Source of the DNA: RYN-230 sp963837515
GTDB taxonomy: Bacteria > Actinomycetota > Actinomycetes > Streptosporangiales > Streptosporangiaceae
Assembly: GCA_963837515.1 (NCBI GenBank)
Contig: CAWINT010000007.1
Coordinates: forward strand, 62,001-126,000
DNA length: 64,000 bases
Direction: 5' to 3'
Below are positions 9,827-18,732 of the stretch, in pieces. Below the pieces are notes generated by a model that searched no databases, was not told the origin of the DNA, and saw only the letters and a list, made by a program, of their open reading frames with translations. How positions within the stretch are numbered: position 1 is the stretch's first letter; the number at the start of each line of letters is the position of its first letter. Both the position numbers and the translations under genes were made by a program.

Positions 9827-9984
9827 CTTGCGGCGGCGGCCGGCCTTTGTGCCCGGAGTGTGATGCCGGTGAATGACTTGCTACCTGGATGGGCGCGCCA
9901 CCGGCGCTGAAACCCGATCACCGCAACATCGCCTGCAGACCCCGTCGTGAGCGGGGTGTGAGTCCCAACCAGTGGAGGTGCTAG

Positions 9985-10440
9985 ATGGCCGAGTTCACAC
10001 CGTCGGCAGAGCGAATGGTCCTGGCCCACTTCATCGTCTCCGACGATGTCGAGCGCTCTCGGCGCTTCTACACCGAAGTACTCGGCGGCAGGGTGGTCTT
10101 CTCCGGCCCCGGAGGGCTGACCTATGTCGCACTAGCCAACTGCTGGATCATCATCAATGTTGGCGGAGGCCCGACCGACGACAAGCCCGCGGTCACCCTG
10201 GAGACGCCACGCGACCCCGACCGGGTCAGCAGCTTCCTCAATATCCGGGTCGCAGACATTCAGGCCGTGTACGCCGAATGGAGCGCCCGGGGTGCTCAGT
10301 TCCTGACGCCGCCGAAACAGCACCAGTACGAGATGCGTTGCTACATCCGCGATCCCGACGGTTATCTGATCGAGGTGGGACAAACCACTGACCCCGAGGG
10401 GGACTGGTCGCCGTGGTTGCCGTCTCCCTCGGTGTCATAA
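9985..10440 (+). CDS. VOC (glyoxalase/bleomycin-resistance fold) protein
   Basis: 151 residues with the paired beta-alpha-beta-beta-beta modules of the vicinal oxygen chelate fold: LAHFIVSDDVERSRRFYTEVLG for the first half and LNIRVADIQAVYAEWSARG, then CYIRDPDGYLIEVGQ for the second. Metal ligands are plausibly His in LAHF and the Glu in LIEVGQ. Family members act as dioxygenases, isomerases or antibiotic-binding proteins; the function here is open. GGAGG lies 6 nt before the ATG. It follows the flavin reductase by about 160 bp and may be in the same detoxification group. Confidence 0.86.
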   Translation: MAEFTPSAERMVLAHFIVSDDVERSRRFYTEVLGGRVVFSGPGGLTYVALANCWIIINVGGGPTDDKPAVTLETPRDPDRVSSFLNIRVADIQAVYAEWSARGAQFLTPPKQHQYEMRCYIRDPDGYLIEVGQTTDPEGDWSPWLPSPSVS

Positions 10441-10734
10441 AGACGGCGACGGTCGACGCCTCGTCGTATGCGCGCCTCGCCGCTGCGCACCCCCTTCGAC
10501 CCGGGCGCTGGGTGCGCGCTTGATGCCCGCAGCGGGGAAGGGCGGTGTGGCTAGAGATGACATGCCAGCCGAGTTCAGCGGGGCCGCCCAGGCCAGATGC
10601 TCCGGTCCTGTATCTCGTCAAGGAGATCACCAGCACACCAACATCGCCGTCCGGCACAACGCCGTGGTGACGGGCGGGGCGGGGGCGGCCCGCCTGGAGA
10701 GCCTCACGCTCCAGGACCGGCTATCCGGGGCGAC
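10441..10734. other. Intergenic region, no gene seen
   Basis: Convergent space between the VOC gene and the PAP2 gene. Several overlapping GC-rich open frames exist but none shows a family motif or a sensible ribosome site. No strong hairpin was found. Confidence 0.6.
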
Positions 10735-11427
10735 TCAGAGATCGTTCCGGCGGCCCGCATCCATCCAGCGCATGGGCTGCCTGACGGCTGGCAGATCCAG
10801 GATGAGGGCGATCCCGCAGACCGTCCCGATACCGACACCGGCGCCGGCCACAGTATCGGTGAAGTAGTGCCATCGCAGGCCGATGACGGCCGCGGCGACG
10901 ACACCTCCCAGGACGCAGGTTGCCGCCGGTATGGATAGACGCAGCGCCTTTGCCCTGCCGGGCTGCGGCGGGGCGAGAAGCAGCACGGTGACCGTCGCGG
11001 CCAGCGCGAATACGGCGGTGGTGTGCCCGCTCGGATAGGCGAGGCTGCCCCGATAGGTGCGGTGGACCAGAGGCTTGAGTATGCCCTCGTCCAGCCCCAC
11101 GGCAGCCGGAACGGCCGCCGCGGCCAGCACGGCGCCGTTAAGCCGGCCAGCGAGCAGGCAGGCGGCGACGACAGCAACGCTGAGCAGGACCGCCGGAATC
11201 GTCGAACCCGGCGCGGCGAGCCACAGCGCCAGACCTGGATGGCTGCCGAGCCAGGTGATGATCGGTGAATCGACGGCATGATCGAACCCGTCCGCCTTGG
11301 CCTGGTGGGCGAATAGCGCGCCGAGCACGGCGACCAGGATCGTGCAACTCACCAGCAGTAAGCCGGCCCAGCGGCGGGCCGGGGCGGCCAGCAGGGGCCG
11401 GCCCGCCCGCAGGTGCCTACCGTCCAT
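10735..11427 (-). CDS. PAP2-family membrane phosphatase
   Basis: About 230 residues with five to six hydrophobic segments and the three phosphatase motifs of the PAP2 superfamily: KPLVHRTY, then YPSGHTT with the catalytic histidine, then GLRWHYFTD with the Arg-His-Asp set. These enzymes remove phosphate from lipid phosphates such as phosphatidic acid or undecaprenyl pyrophosphate at the outer membrane face. The first segment (AGLLLVSCTILVAVLGALF) is the membrane anchor. ATG at 11427 follows GGGGAG with short spacing; ATG at 11439 is the alternative start. It stands alone. Confidence 0.86.
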   Translation of the reverse strand: MDGRHLRAGRPLLAAPARRWAGLLLVSCTILVAVLGALFAHQAKADGFDHAVDSPIITWLGSHPGLALWLAAPGSTIPAVLLSVAVVAACLLAGRLNGAVLAAAAVPAAVGLDEGILKPLVHRTYRGSLAYPSGHTTAVFALAATVTVLLLAPPQPGRAKALRLSIPAATCVLGGVVAAAVIGLRWHYFTDTVAGAGVGIGTVCGIALILDLPAVRQPMRWMDAGRRNDL

Positions 11428-11439
11428 ACCGCTCCCCAT

Positions 11440-11917
11440 CGCCAGGCAGAGACCGGCGGTCGGTCCCTAACTCATGGGCTGGGCGCCGCTCGCCTTGTTC
11501 ACCGCGTACGGGCACAAGCGACTACGCCGTACCCATCGCCTGTGCTGGCAACGTATCAGGCCCGCTTCACCCGGGCCTGGCCGGTGAGATCAGCTGTGGT
11601 CTAGAAAGGCCCCACGGGGGCCGTGGCCGCCGGTGCGCCGGGCCAGCGGGGGCGGTGTGCTGGCCAGTGAGTTCCCGGTGCGGTGACCCTGTTTGAGGCT
11701 GCCGTTGCGCGGTACGTGCGGGGGGACATTTGCCACCCGAGTGTGCCATGAGCGCTGAGGGGGTGCCTCGTGCCGAGCAGAGACCGCGTGCCGCCGTGGC
11801 CCGCCCAATGGGCCTGGGCCGACCCGACGCAGTTCAGCGCCGCTGGCTGCCGCCAGTTCGGCCAACTGCCCAGCCGGACGCTCCGGACTTGACTTCATCG
11901 CCGACGAGGAGGCGGGG
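11440..11917. other. Intergenic region, no gene seen
   Basis: About 480 bp between divergent PAP2 and AraC genes. The open frames here are short and lack recognisable motifs. GGAGGCGGGG at the right edge is the ribosome site of the AraC gene. Promoters for both flanking genes are expected but no convincing -35/-10 pair could be picked by eye. Confidence 0.55.
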
Positions 11918-12889
11918 ATGACTGCAGCAGAACGATCTGACCCGCGGCGAGTGGAATTCAGTACCGCTGACCCGGAGGTGGCCCGGGAATTCCTCCACCG
12001 CACCTATCGCGGGCGGCTCCGGCTGGCCGACACCCGCAACCGGGCCATGATGATCTCCGTGATTCACGCGAACGCGGGCTCCTTCGCGGTCAGCGATGTG
12101 CGGCTGGCCGCCGACCTGACCTTCGGGGTAACCGGCGGGAGCGCCGTCATCGTCAGCACGGTCACCGATGGCACCGTCCAGGCCACCCGGGAGGGGCTCA
12201 CTGACCGGTACCAGCGCGGCGACGTGTTCCTCGGCAGCTTCCCGCGGTCCAGCTATACCGCGCACACTCACGACCTGCACGGCCGCCACGTCATCCTGCC
12301 ACTCGCGCTGTTCGAGGCCGTCGCTGACGGCGAGCCCACGCTGTCCGGGCCGCCGCGGTTCCTGTCCCCGCACCCCGCCCACCCGGCCGCCCAGACCCGG
12401 TGGCGCAATGCCAGCAGCTACGTCGACGGCCTGCTGGCCGATCCCGAGATGGCGGCCAGCCCGCTGATCGTGAACAGCGCCGCCCGGTTGCTGGTCGCCA
12501 CCGCCCTGGCCGTCTTCCCCAATGCCGCCACCGCCGACCCGGTGCCGCAGGACCGCTCCGACGCCTCGACGCCGACCTTGCGGCGCGCCGTCTCCTTCAT
12601 CGAGGAACACGCAGAGCGCGATATCGGCATCGCCGATATCGCCGCGGCCGCGTACGTCACGATGCGCGCCGTGCAGCTGGCGTTCCGTCGCCACCTCGGC
12701 ACCACGCCACTGGCCTACCTGCGCCGGGTCCGGCTGGACCGTGCCCACCGCCAGCTGGTGGCCGCCGACCCCGCACAGGAGTCCGTATCGGCGGTGGCCT
12801 ACCGGTGGGGATTCGCCAGTCCCAGCCGTTTCGCCGACTACTACCGGCAGGTCTACGGCGTCCGGCCCAGCTACACGCTGCGTAGCTAG
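11918..12889 (+). CDS. AraC-family transcriptional regulator
   Basis: 323 residues. The N-terminal half is a cupin-like AraC-binding domain of the type found next to stress or oxygenase genes (ISVIHANAGSFAVSDV, QRGDVFLGSFP). The C-terminal 100 residues form the double helix-turn-helix: DIGIADIAAAAYVTMRAVQL and then VSAVAYRWGFASPSRFADYY with the classical FxxxYGxxPS ending. The ribosome site GGAGGCGGGG is 1-8 nt before ATG. It is transcribed toward a sigma factor 100 bp downstream. Ligand and targets are unknown. Confidence 0.88.
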   Translation: MTAAERSDPRRVEFSTADPEVAREFLHRTYRGRLRLADTRNRAMMISVIHANAGSFAVSDVRLAADLTFGVTGGSAVIVSTVTDGTVQATREGLTDRYQRGDVFLGSFPRSSYTAHTHDLHGRHVILPLALFEAVADGEPTLSGPPRFLSPHPAHPAAQTRWRNASSYVDGLLADPEMAASPLIVNSAARLLVATALAVFPNAATADPVPQDRSDASTPTLRRAVSFIEEHAERDIGIADIAAAAYVTMRAVQLAFRRHLGTTPLAYLRRVRLDRAHRQLVAADPAQESVSAVAYRWGFASPSRFADYYRQVYGVRPSYTLRS

Positions 12890-12989
12890 CTGGGTGCTTC
12901 CGCGACCGGCTTCGTTCCGTGTGCAGTGCGGCCGGGCCGGCTTCGCCTGCGGAGTTTCGCTTCCGGCGCCGGCGCAGGATCGTGACCCT

Positions 12990-13832
12990 ATGGAAATATT
13001 TTCTGCAGGGAACGTTATCTCGTCAGAGCCGGCTCACCTTGGGACGATGGCGCAGCTGGCGGCGGCGAGTGATGAGGAACTGCTCGCCCTGGTCCGGTCG
13101 CTCCCGACGCGCAGTGAGCGGCGGGCCCAGGTCTGTGAGTTCCTGGTGGAGCGTTACCGAGGCCTGGTGCACTCGTGTGTGCGCCCGTACCGTAACAGCC
13201 CGGAGCCCTTTGATGATCTGATGCAGGTCGGGTTCCTGGGCCTGATGAAGGCGATCAACGGGTACGACCCCTCGTTCGGCCGCAGCCTGGTCGCCTACGC
13301 GCACCCGTGCATTACCGGGGAGCTCAAACGGCACTTCCGGGACAAGCGCTGGCAGGTTCACGTTGACCGCCCGGTGCAGGAACGCCTGCTGCGGCTGCGC
13401 CGGGTGGAAGCGGAACTGGTCCAGCAGGGCGGCTGCGAGCCTTCCGACGCGGACCTGGCCGCCCGGCTGGAGTGCACCGAGGCTCAAGTGCGGGAGGCGA
13501 GGCGGGCGGCCGACTTGATGAGCCCGGCCTCGCTGGACGCGCCGCTGGGTGACCGGGCGGACGCCCTGTCCCTCGCCGACAGCATGGGCGAAGAGGACAG
13601 GGCGGTGGAGCATCTGCTGTCCATGGAAGCCCTGTCGGTGCACTGGCCAGAACTGCCGCTGCGGGAGCAGCGGATCCTGCTGATGCGGTTCTACGGGGAG
13701 ATGACCCAGGCGGACATCGGGAAGGCGCTGGGCATCTCGCAGATGCACGTGTCCCGGCTGCTCGCCCGGGCTCTCGGTTACCTGCGGGAGCGTGTCGTGG
13801 CGATGCCCGAGCCGGAGTCCGAGACCGCCTGA
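12990..13832 (+). CDS. RNA polymerase sigma factor, SigB/SigF/SigG family
   Basis: About 280 residues with regions 2, 3 and 4 of group 3 sigma factors: the region 2 core FDDLMQVGFLGLMKAINGYD, region 3 around DAPLGDRADALSLAD, and the region 4.2 helix-turn-helix MTQADIGKALGISQMHVSRL. This family drives stress or developmental promoters in actinomycetes and is normally held by an anti-sigma factor of the RsbW type. No anti-sigma or anti-anti-sigma gene is adjacent. ATG 12990 is taken as start; ATG 13047 (MAQLAAASDEE) is equally possible, since homologues begin close to that point. It follows the AraC gene on the same strand. Confidence 0.88.
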   Translation: MEIFSAGNVISSEPAHLGTMAQLAAASDEELLALVRSLPTRSERRAQVCEFLVERYRGLVHSCVRPYRNSPEPFDDLMQVGFLGLMKAINGYDPSFGRSLVAYAHPCITGELKRHFRDKRWQVHVDRPVQERLLRLRRVEAELVQQGGCEPSDADLAARLECTEAQVREARRAADLMSPASLDAPLGDRADALSLADSMGEEDRAVEHLLSMEALSVHWPELPLREQRILLMRFYGEMTQADIGKALGISQMHVSRLLARALGYLRERVVAMPEPESETA

Positions 13833-13857
13833 GCCGTCGGCGCGGGGCTCGCGCTGG

Positions 13858-15696
13858 TCACGCGGCGAGGCCGGCGTAGCGGCCGTGGCCGGCCAGCAGG
13901 CTGGCATGCGTGCCGGACTCGATGACGCGGCCGTGGTCCAGGACCACGATCTGGTCCGCGTTTTGCACGGTGGACAGCCGGTGCGCGATGGTAATGGTGG
14001 TGCGGTCGGCGGCCAGGTGGTCGAAGGCCTGCTGCACGGCGCGCTCGGTCTCGGTGTCCAGGGCGCTGGTCGCCTCGTCGAGCACCAGCACCCGCGGGTC
14101 GCGCAGCAAGGTCCGGGCGATCGCGATCCGCTGCTTCTCACCGCCGGAGAAACGGTGCCCACGGGAGCCGACCATGGTGTCGTAGCCGTCGGGCAGGCTG
14201 GCGATCAGGTCATGGATCTGGGCGGCGCGGGCCGCCTCCTCGATCTCGGCGTCGGTCGCGCCCGGCCGGGCGTAGCGCAGGTTCTCCCGCACCGTGGTGT
14301 GCAGCAGGTAGGTCTCCTGGCTGACCACGCCGACGATGGCGGCGAGGTCGGCTAGCCGCATGGCGCGCAGGTTGACGCCGTCGATCAGGATCCGGCCCTG
14401 GGCCGGGTCGTAGAGCCGGGCGATCAGCGCGGCCATGGTGGTCTTGCCGGACCCGGTCTCGCCGACCAGGGCCAGCGTGGTGCCGGCCGGCACGTCGAGG
14501 TCGATGCCGGACAGGGCGGCACGGTCGGCGCCGGGGTAGCGGAAGCTCACGTTCTCGATCTGCACGTGCCCGGCCACGCGGGCCAGGTCGATCCGGGCGG
14601 GGTCCGCCGGGTCATCCACCTCGACCGGCAGGTCGAGGTACTCGAAGATCCGGGCGAACAGGGCCAGCGAACTGATCACCGCAACACCGGTGCTGAGCAG
14701 CCCGGTGATGGGCCGGAACAGGCTGTTCTGCAGGGTGGTGAACGCGACCAGGGTGCCGATGCTGACCGCGCCGGCCGTGACCGGCAGCCCGGCGGCCAGG
14801 TAGATGACCGCGGGGATCGCGGCGAAGATGATGCTCATCGACGCCATCCGCCACCGCCCGGCCAGCTGGGAGCGCAGCTCCAGGTCGATCAGGTGGGCCG
14901 AGGACTCGGCGAACCGCTGGACCAGCGACGGGCCGGTGCCCATCGTCTTGGCCAGTTGCATACCGCTGATCGACAGGCCCTCCTCGATGGTGACGTTGAG
15001 GTTGGCCAGCTCACGCTGCTGCTCGGTGGTGATGGCGCGGCGCAGCCGGGCCACCTTGCGGCTCAGGTAGATCGAGGGCGGCAGCACGACCAGTGAGATC
15101 AGCGACAGCTGCCAGGACAGGGCGGCCATCGCGACCGCGGTGGCCACCGCGGTGGTGAGGTTGGCGGCGATGGAGGTCGCGGTGGAGGTCACCACGGATT
15201 CCATGCCGCCGATGTCGTTGGTGATCCGGGACTGGACCTCGCCGGTCCGCGTGCGGGTGAAGAAGGCGACCGACTGCCGCTGCAGATGGCCGAACACGCC
15301 GGTGCGCAGCCCGTGCATGACCTGCTGGCCGACCTTGGTGCTGATCCAGGTCTGGATCACCCCGAACGCCGAGGTGAGGGCGGCGATGCCGACCAGGCCG
15401 GCCACCAGCAGGACCAGCAGCCGCACGTTCCGCTGCGGGAGCGCGGTGTCGATGACGGCGCGGAGCAGGAAAGGGGAGGCCACGGAGACCACGGAGGAGG
15501 CCACGATGAGGGTGGTGACGATGCCCAGCGGCCAGCGGTAGGGGACGAACAGCCGTCCGACCCGGCGCAGCGAAACCGCACGGGCCTGCGCTTTCTCCGC
15601 GGCCGTGACCGTGCGGGTACCGCGGGACCGGCCCCGGTCGCCGAGCTGGCGGGTGGTCCCCGATGTGGGGGAAGCATTGATGTCTGGTGCTGCCAA
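13858..15696 (-). CDS. ABC multidrug-type exporter, fused permease and ATPase
   Basis: 612-residue half-transporter. Residues 50-340 form the six-helix exporter domain. The ATPase domain has Walker A GETGSGKTT, signature FSGGEKQR, Walker B VLVLDEATS and the switch histidine in TIAHRLS. Such proteins dimerise to pump lipids, peptides or drugs out of the cell. The TTG start at 15696 is supported by GGAG 7 nt upstream. A MarR gene is divergent, 107 bp away, and a long palindrome lies between them, so MarR repression of this pump is likely. The substrate is unknown. Confidence 0.9.
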   Translation of the reverse strand: MAAPDINASPTSGTTRQLGDRGRSRGTRTVTAAEKAQARAVSLRRVGRLFVPYRWPLGIVTTLIVASSVVSVASPFLLRAVIDTALPQRNVRLLVLLVAGLVGIAALTSAFGVIQTWISTKVGQQVMHGLRTGVFGHLQRQSVAFFTRTRTGEVQSRITNDIGGMESVVTSTATSIAANLTTAVATAVAMAALSWQLSLISLVVLPPSIYLSRKVARLRRAITTEQQRELANLNVTIEEGLSISGMQLAKTMGTGPSLVQRFAESSAHLIDLELRSQLAGRWRMASMSIIFAAIPAVIYLAAGLPVTAGAVSIGTLVAFTTLQNSLFRPITGLLSTGVAVISSLALFARIFEYLDLPVEVDDPADPARIDLARVAGHVQIENVSFRYPGADRAALSGIDLDVPAGTTLALVGETGSGKTTMAALIARLYDPAQGRILIDGVNLRAMRLADLAAIVGVVSQETYLLHTTVRENLRYARPGATDAEIEEAARAAQIHDLIASLPDGYDTMVGSRGHRFSGGEKQRIAIARTLLRDPRVLVLDEATSALDTETERAVQQAFDHLAADRTTITIAHRLSTVQNADQIVVLDHGRVIESGTHASLLAGHGRYAGLAA

Positions 15697-15745
15697 GTGG
15701 GGGCTCCATTCCGCGCGGCGGACCCGCTGGGGGAGAGTCAGGAAA

Positions 15746-15768
15746 CATGCTGAGGTTACCTCAACATG
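15746..15768. promoter_or_regulatory. MarR operator palindrome
   Basis: A 23-bp dyad centred on base 15757. The core is TGAGGTTACCTCA (15751-15763), flanked symmetrically by CATG on both sides (15746-15749 and 15765-15768). Only one base pair of the arms fails to match. It sits between the divergent ABC exporter and MarR genes, where a dimeric MarR protein would repress both. Confidence 0.65.
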
Positions 15769-15802
15769 AGGCTACAACCATAACGGCTGGTAGGCTATTC
15801 CG

Positions 15803-16249
15803 GTGACCCGGGGCCAGGAGACGGCCGTCCCGCCGGACGCCGGCAGCGATGAGGCGCTGGCGGACGCCGTCCGGTCCGTCGCCCGCCAGCTGCGCGAAGC
15901 CTCCCAGGAGACGCTCGCCCCCTGGGACATCACCCCGTCCCAGTTCCGGGCCCTGCGGGTGCTGAACCGGCACGGGGCGATGCGGCTGTCCGACCTGTCG
16001 CAGTGGCTGCACATCGCGCCGCGCTCGGCTACCGAGGTGGTCGACGCCCTGGAGCAGCGCGGCCTGGCCGAGCGGCACGCCGATCCCGGCGACCGGCGCG
16101 CCACCCTGGTCGGGCTGACCGGCACCGGCAGCAGCACGCTGGAGGGCATCCGCACGGCGCGGGGCACCGAGACGGGGCGGCTGCTGCGCCGCCTCAGCCC
16201 GGCCGACCGGGCCGCCCTGGCCCGGATCCTCCGCCAGCTGCAGGAATGA
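15803..16249 (+). CDS. MarR-family transcriptional regulator
   Basis: 148 residues with the winged helix-turn-helix of the MarR family: TPSQFRALRVLNRHGAMRLS, then DLSQWLHIAPRSATEVVDAL as recognition region, and ADPGDRRATLVGLT as the wing with the conserved DxRxxxVxLT pattern. Start is GTG at 15803. It is divergent from the ABC exporter and separated by the palindrome at 15746-15768. The usual model is repression of its own gene and of the pump, relieved by the pumped compound. Confidence 0.9.
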   Translation: MTRGQETAVPPDAGSDEALADAVRSVARQLREASQETLAPWDITPSQFRALRVLNRHGAMRLSDLSQWLHIAPRSATEVVDALEQRGLAERHADPGDRRATLVGLTGTGSSTLEGIRTARGTETGRLLRRLSPADRAALARILRQLQE

Positions 16250-16282
16250 CCGCCGGCGCCGGGGCCGTGGCAGCGCCCGGCT

Positions 16283-16307
16283 TCAGCCAGGCTCCGCCGG
16301 TGGCTGA
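16283..16307. terminator. Possible bidirectional terminator hairpin
   Basis: TCAGCCA and TGGCTGA form a 7-bp stem with an 11-nt loop between the convergent MarR and MFS genes. There is no T-run. Confidence 0.3.
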
Positions 16308-16316
16308 GCGGCCAGC

Positions 16317-17567
16317 CTAAGCGCGCGCCCCGGAACGGGCCAGTTCCGGCTCGGGCTCGGCCGGGCGGGTGCGCCGGGGGAGCAGCAGCGGGGTGGCCAG
16401 CAGGCCGAGGCCGGCCGCGGCGATCGCGATCCGGGGGCTGGTGAGGCTGGCCAGCACCCCCAGCAGGGCGGTGCTGACCGCGATGGTGGCGTTGCTGCTG
16501 ACCGTCCACGCGGACAGCATGCGGGCCACCCGGTCGGGTGGGGTCTGCTCCAGCCGGCAGGTGGCCATGATCGGGTTGACCACGCCCATGCAGGTGACCA
16601 GGCCGAACTGGAGCGCGAGGACGAGGGCGAGCCCGGCCGCGCCACCGGGGATGAAGGCCAGCCCGACCGGCCAGCAGGCCCGCAGCGCGCCGGTGGTGAG
16701 CATGACCCGGTGCGCCCCGAACCGGGCGGCGAGCGGGCTGGACAGCCGGGAGCCGATCAGGCCGCCGACGCAGGGCGCCCCGAACGCCAGCGTGTACTGC
16801 CACGGCGCGAAGTGCAGCGGGCCGAGCATGAGCACGGCCAGCAGCGGCTCCGTCGCCAGGATAAGCGCGCCGACGGCGATCTGGTTGCCGCACAGCAGGC
16901 GCAGCGCCGGATGGGCCAGGATGTAGCGCCACCCGTCCAGCAGGTCGCCGGCCCGCGGCCGGGCCGCCCCGGCCCGCGCGGGGTGCGCCTCCCGCCCGCC
17001 CATCGCCGCGATCCCGAGGGCCGACAGCAGGTAGCTGACCGCGTCCGCCAGCACCGTCGTCACCGGGCCGAACAGCCCAATCGCGGCGCCGCCGAGCGGC
17101 GGCCCGATCACCAGGGAGGCCCAGTTGGTGGACTCCAGCCGCCCGTTCGCGGCGAGCAGGTCCCCGGGCGCCACGACCGCCTTCACGCAGGCGCCGCTGG
17201 CCGCGCGGAAGGCGATCCGCGCCGCACCGACGATGACCGAGACCACCAGCAGCTGGGCGAAGCTGAGCCAGCCGAGGGCGTAGGCGGCCGGGATGCTCGC
17301 CACCGCGGCGAACCGGATCAGGTCCATCGCCACCATGACCGGCCGCTTGCGGTGGAACTCGGCCCACGGGCCGAGCGGCACCGCCACCACGGCCGCGACC
17401 GCCAGCGCGGCTGCGGGCAGCGCCGACACCTCGGCCGGCCCGGCGTGCAGCACCCGGATGGCGATCAGCGGGAACGCGCCGAGCGCCAGCCCCGAGCCGT
17501 ACGCGCTCACCGCGTACGCGGCCCACAGCCAGCCGAACTTCCGTCCCAGCGACCGCCTGCCCGCCAT
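16317..17567 (-). CDS. MFS transporter
   Basis: About 416 residues with twelve predicted hydrophobic segments and the major facilitator loop motif around EFHRKRPVMVAMD between helices 2 and 3. The second half repeats the pattern (ARFGAHRVMLTTGALR). It resembles the MFS_3 group of drug or metabolite exporters common in actinomycetes. ATG 17567 is chosen, with GGAG about 11 nt upstream; GTG 17579 is an alternative start. A LysR gene is divergent with an inverted repeat in the gap, so regulation by that LysR protein is likely. The substrate is unknown. Confidence 0.87.
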   Translation of the reverse strand: MAGRRSLGRKFGWLWAAYAVSAYGSGLALGAFPLIAIRVLHAGPAEVSALPAAALAVAAVVAVPLGPWAEFHRKRPVMVAMDLIRFAAVASIPAAYALGWLSFAQLLVVSVIVGAARIAFRAASGACVKAVVAPGDLLAANGRLESTNWASLVIGPPLGGAAIGLFGPVTTVLADAVSYLLSALGIAAMGGREAHPARAGAARPRAGDLLDGWRYILAHPALRLLCGNQIAVGALILATEPLLAVLMLGPLHFAPWQYTLAFGAPCVGGLIGSRLSSPLAARFGAHRVMLTTGALRACWPVGLAFIPGGAAGLALVLALQFGLVTCMGVVNPIMATCRLEQTPPDRVARMLSAWTVSSNATIAVSTALLGVLASLTSPRIAIAAAGLGLLATPLLLPRRTRPAEPEPELARSGARA

Positions 17568-17654
17568 GTCCCGCGTCACTCCTCACCACCTCACCCGGGC
17601 ACTCACCGCACCCCGGTTAGCGAGATCCAAGCGGCCGGCCGGGCGGCGGGGCAA

Positions 17655-17691
17655 ACAACCGCCGCGCCGGCGCGTCACAACGGGCGGTTGT
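17655..17691. promoter_or_regulatory. Inverted repeat between MFS and LysR genes
   Basis: Perfect 9-bp arms ACAACCGCC (17655-17663) and GGCGGTTGT (17683-17691) with a 19-bp spacer, so the arm centres are about 28 bp apart. It lies in the divergent promoter region and just ahead of the LysR start at 17711. It is a candidate recognition site for the LysR regulator and argues against the upstream GTG at 17690 being the start. Confidence 0.5.
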
Positions 17692-17710
17692 GTCACTAGG
17701 GTCGGGAGGC

Positions 17711-18643
17711 GTGGACCTGGACGCCGTGCGCACCTTCGTCGCCGTCGCGGACACCGGCCAGTTCCAGGCGGCCGCCGCCGGGCTGTCGATCACCCAGCAG
17801 GCCGCCTCCAAGCGCGTCGCCGCGCTGGAGAAGGACCTCGGCGCGCGGCTGCTGCGCCGCACCGCGCGCGGCGCCCAGCTGTCCGCCAGCGGGCAGGCGT
17901 TCCTGCCGCACGCCCGCGAGCTGCTGCAGGCCGCGGAGCGGGCCGCCGCCTCGGTGCGGCCCGCCCGCCGCGCGCTGCGCGTCGACGTGGTCGGCCGTCG
18001 GCTCGGCCCGGCCGCGCTGCTGCGCGCCTTCCACCGCGCCCACCCCCGGACCGAACTGGAGGTGGTGACCTTGCCCGACGCCAGCGCGGCCATCGCCGCG
18101 GTCGGCGCCGGCACGCTGGACGCGTCGTTCCGCGCCGTCACCGCGCCGGCCCGGCTCGCCGCGGGCGTCCAGGCCGCCCGGGTCTTCGACGAGCCCGTCC
18201 AGCTGCTCACCGGGCAGGCCCACCCGCTCGCCGCCGCCCGCGCGGCCCGGCCCGCCGAACTGGCCGGCCACCCGATCTGGATGCCCGGCCTCGTCCCGGG
18301 CACCGAATGGACCGCCTACTACGACGAGCTGGCCGCCGCGTTCGGGCTCACCATCGACGTGACCGGCCCGCACTACGGCACGGAGCCGCTGCTGGATGTG
18401 ATCGCCGGCTCGGCGGCGCTGGCGACGCTGGTCGGCGAGCAGACCCTCCTCCGCTGGCCGGCCGGCCAGGACCTGCGGCGCATCGCGCTGCACGATCCGG
18501 CCCCCGTCTACCCGCACTCACTGATCTGGCATAACGAGAACCCGAGCCCGGCCCTCACCTTGCTCCGCCGGCACCTCCGGGCCCTCCCGGCCAGCCACCA
18601 CGCCGCCGCGACCTGGACACCGCCCTGGGCGACCCGGAGATGA
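17711..18643 (+). CDS. LysR-family transcriptional regulator
   Basis: About 310 residues. The N-terminal winged helix-turn-helix reads VDLDAVRTFVAVADTGQFQA, then GLSITQQAASKRVAALEKDLG and the wing LLRRTARGAQLSASG. The rest is the periplasmic-binding-protein-like effector domain. GTG 17711 is the likely start since LysR proteins begin right at this helix and the inverted repeat lies upstream. Divergent from the MFS transporter, which is its probable target together with itself. The effector is unknown. Confidence 0.88.
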   Translation: MDLDAVRTFVAVADTGQFQAAAAGLSITQQAASKRVAALEKDLGARLLRRTARGAQLSASGQAFLPHARELLQAAERAAASVRPARRALRVDVVGRRLGPAALLRAFHRAHPRTELEVVTLPDASAAIAAVGAGTLDASFRAVTAPARLAAGVQAARVFDEPVQLLTGQAHPLAAARAARPAELAGHPIWMPGLVPGTEWTAYYDELAAAFGLTIDVTGPHYGTEPLLDVIAGSAALATLVGEQTLLRWPAGQDLRRIALHDPAPVYPHSLIWHNENPSPALTLLRRHLRALPASHHAAATWTPPWATRR

Positions 18644-18709
18644 GGCAGGAAAGCTTAGAGCCGGGCCTCGGGCTGCCGTGATCGGCGGTCACAAGATCAG
18701 GCTGGCGAA

Positions 18710-18731
18710 GCGGATCACAGAGCTGATCCGC
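18710..18731. terminator. Hairpin shared by LysR and zinc-ribbon genes
   Basis: GCGGATCA and TGATCCGC form a perfect 8-bp stem with a 6-nt loop. It lies immediately after the stop codon of the minus-strand 41-aa gene and about 65 bp after the LysR stop, so it may end transcription from both sides. Confidence 0.5.
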
Positions 18732-18732
18732 C

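Noticed and set aside
15772..17589. 605-codon minus-strand frame over the MarR and MFS genes
   Set aside because: It is a shifted-frame shadow of the MFS gene and antisense to MarR.
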